Shown: in pieces, positions 6,077 through 6,133 of the stretch
How the letters are laid out: every line of letters begins with the position of its first letter
Position numbering within the stretch: the first letter of the stretch is position 1
NCBI GenBank assembly: GCA_934234185.1
Contig: CAKQHO010000159.1
Coordinates: forward strand, 1-6,133
Direction: 5' to 3'
DNA from: an uncultured Psychrobacillus sp.
GTDB taxonomy: Bacteria > Bacillota > Bacilli > Bacillales_A > Planococcaceae
Length of the DNA stretch: 6,133 nucleotides
The notes under the pieces: model-generated
The model's input: only the letters and a program-made list of their open reading frames with translations
Told to the model about the DNA's origin: nothing
Databases searched by the model: none
Translations under genes and position numbers: made by a program

Positions 6077-6107
6077 GTGACTGTAAACATTATAAAAGGA
6101 CATTCAA

Positions 6108-6133
6108 ATGACTATTAAGGTTATGGATTATGA
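6108..6133 (+). CDS. Start of an unidentified gene (3' end outside window)
   Basis: An ATG at 6108 is preceded by AAAAGGA (6094-6100) at seven bases. The open frame reads MTIKVMDY before the window ends. Eight residues are too few to recognise a family. In B. subtilis the next gene is the L-serine dehydratase subunit sdaAB; this N-terminus does not obviously resemble the SdaAB start that I know. The frame could still close just beyond the window. Confidence 0.4.

Overview
The window is a conserved chromosomal core region of a low-GC, endospore-forming member of the Bacillales. The gene order prkC, rsgA, rpe, thiN, spoVM, then rpmB on the opposite strand, then the Asp23-family gene yloU and fakA is, from my knowledge of the families, the order around prkC to yloV in Bacillus subtilis. 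The proteins read as close but clearly diverged homologues. The AT-rich codon use, strong AAGGGAGG-type ribosome binding sites and a recognisable SpoVM peptide support a spore-forming Bacillaceae or Planococcaceae-like host; I cannot name the genus.

Layout. Bases 1-1056 hold the C-terminal part of the Ser/Thr kinase PrkC: juxtamembrane stretch, transmembrane helix, three PASTA repeats and an Ig-like tail. It is followed with almost no gaps by rsgA (1069-1953), rpe (1956-2624) and thiN (2621-3277, overlapping rpe by 4 bases). The sporulation peptide gene spoVM (3294-3386, GTG start, 30 codons) comes next. A candidate sigma-E promoter for spoVM lies inside the end of thiN. A strong hairpin terminator (3397-3430) separates spoVM from the convergent ribosomal protein gene rpmB (3632-3444, minus). 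A 305-base divergent spacer (3633-3937) carries a promoter for rpmB and two or three promoter-like sites for yloU. The pair yloU (3938-4300) and fakA (4314-5972) follows and is closed by a textbook rho-independent terminator. The last 110 bases hold a possible promoter and the first codons of an unidentified gene running off the end.

How the genes work together. The first operon couples a cell-wall-sensing kinase (PrkC) with a ribosome-assembly GTPase (RsgA) that is a known PrkC substrate in B. subtilis. It adds two metabolic enzymes (ribulose-phosphate epimerase, thiamine pyrophosphokinase) and a sporulation morphogen. The second operon links a small Asp23-family protein to the fatty-acid kinase subunit that activates exogenous fatty acids for phospholipid synthesis.

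I see no mobile element, CRISPR array, tRNA or rRNA and no clear new system. The items most worth a second look are the diverged spoVM with its internal sigma-E-like promoter, the acidic insertion in the extracellular tail of PrkC, the promoter arrangement in the rpmB-yloU spacer, and the unidentified gene after fakA.
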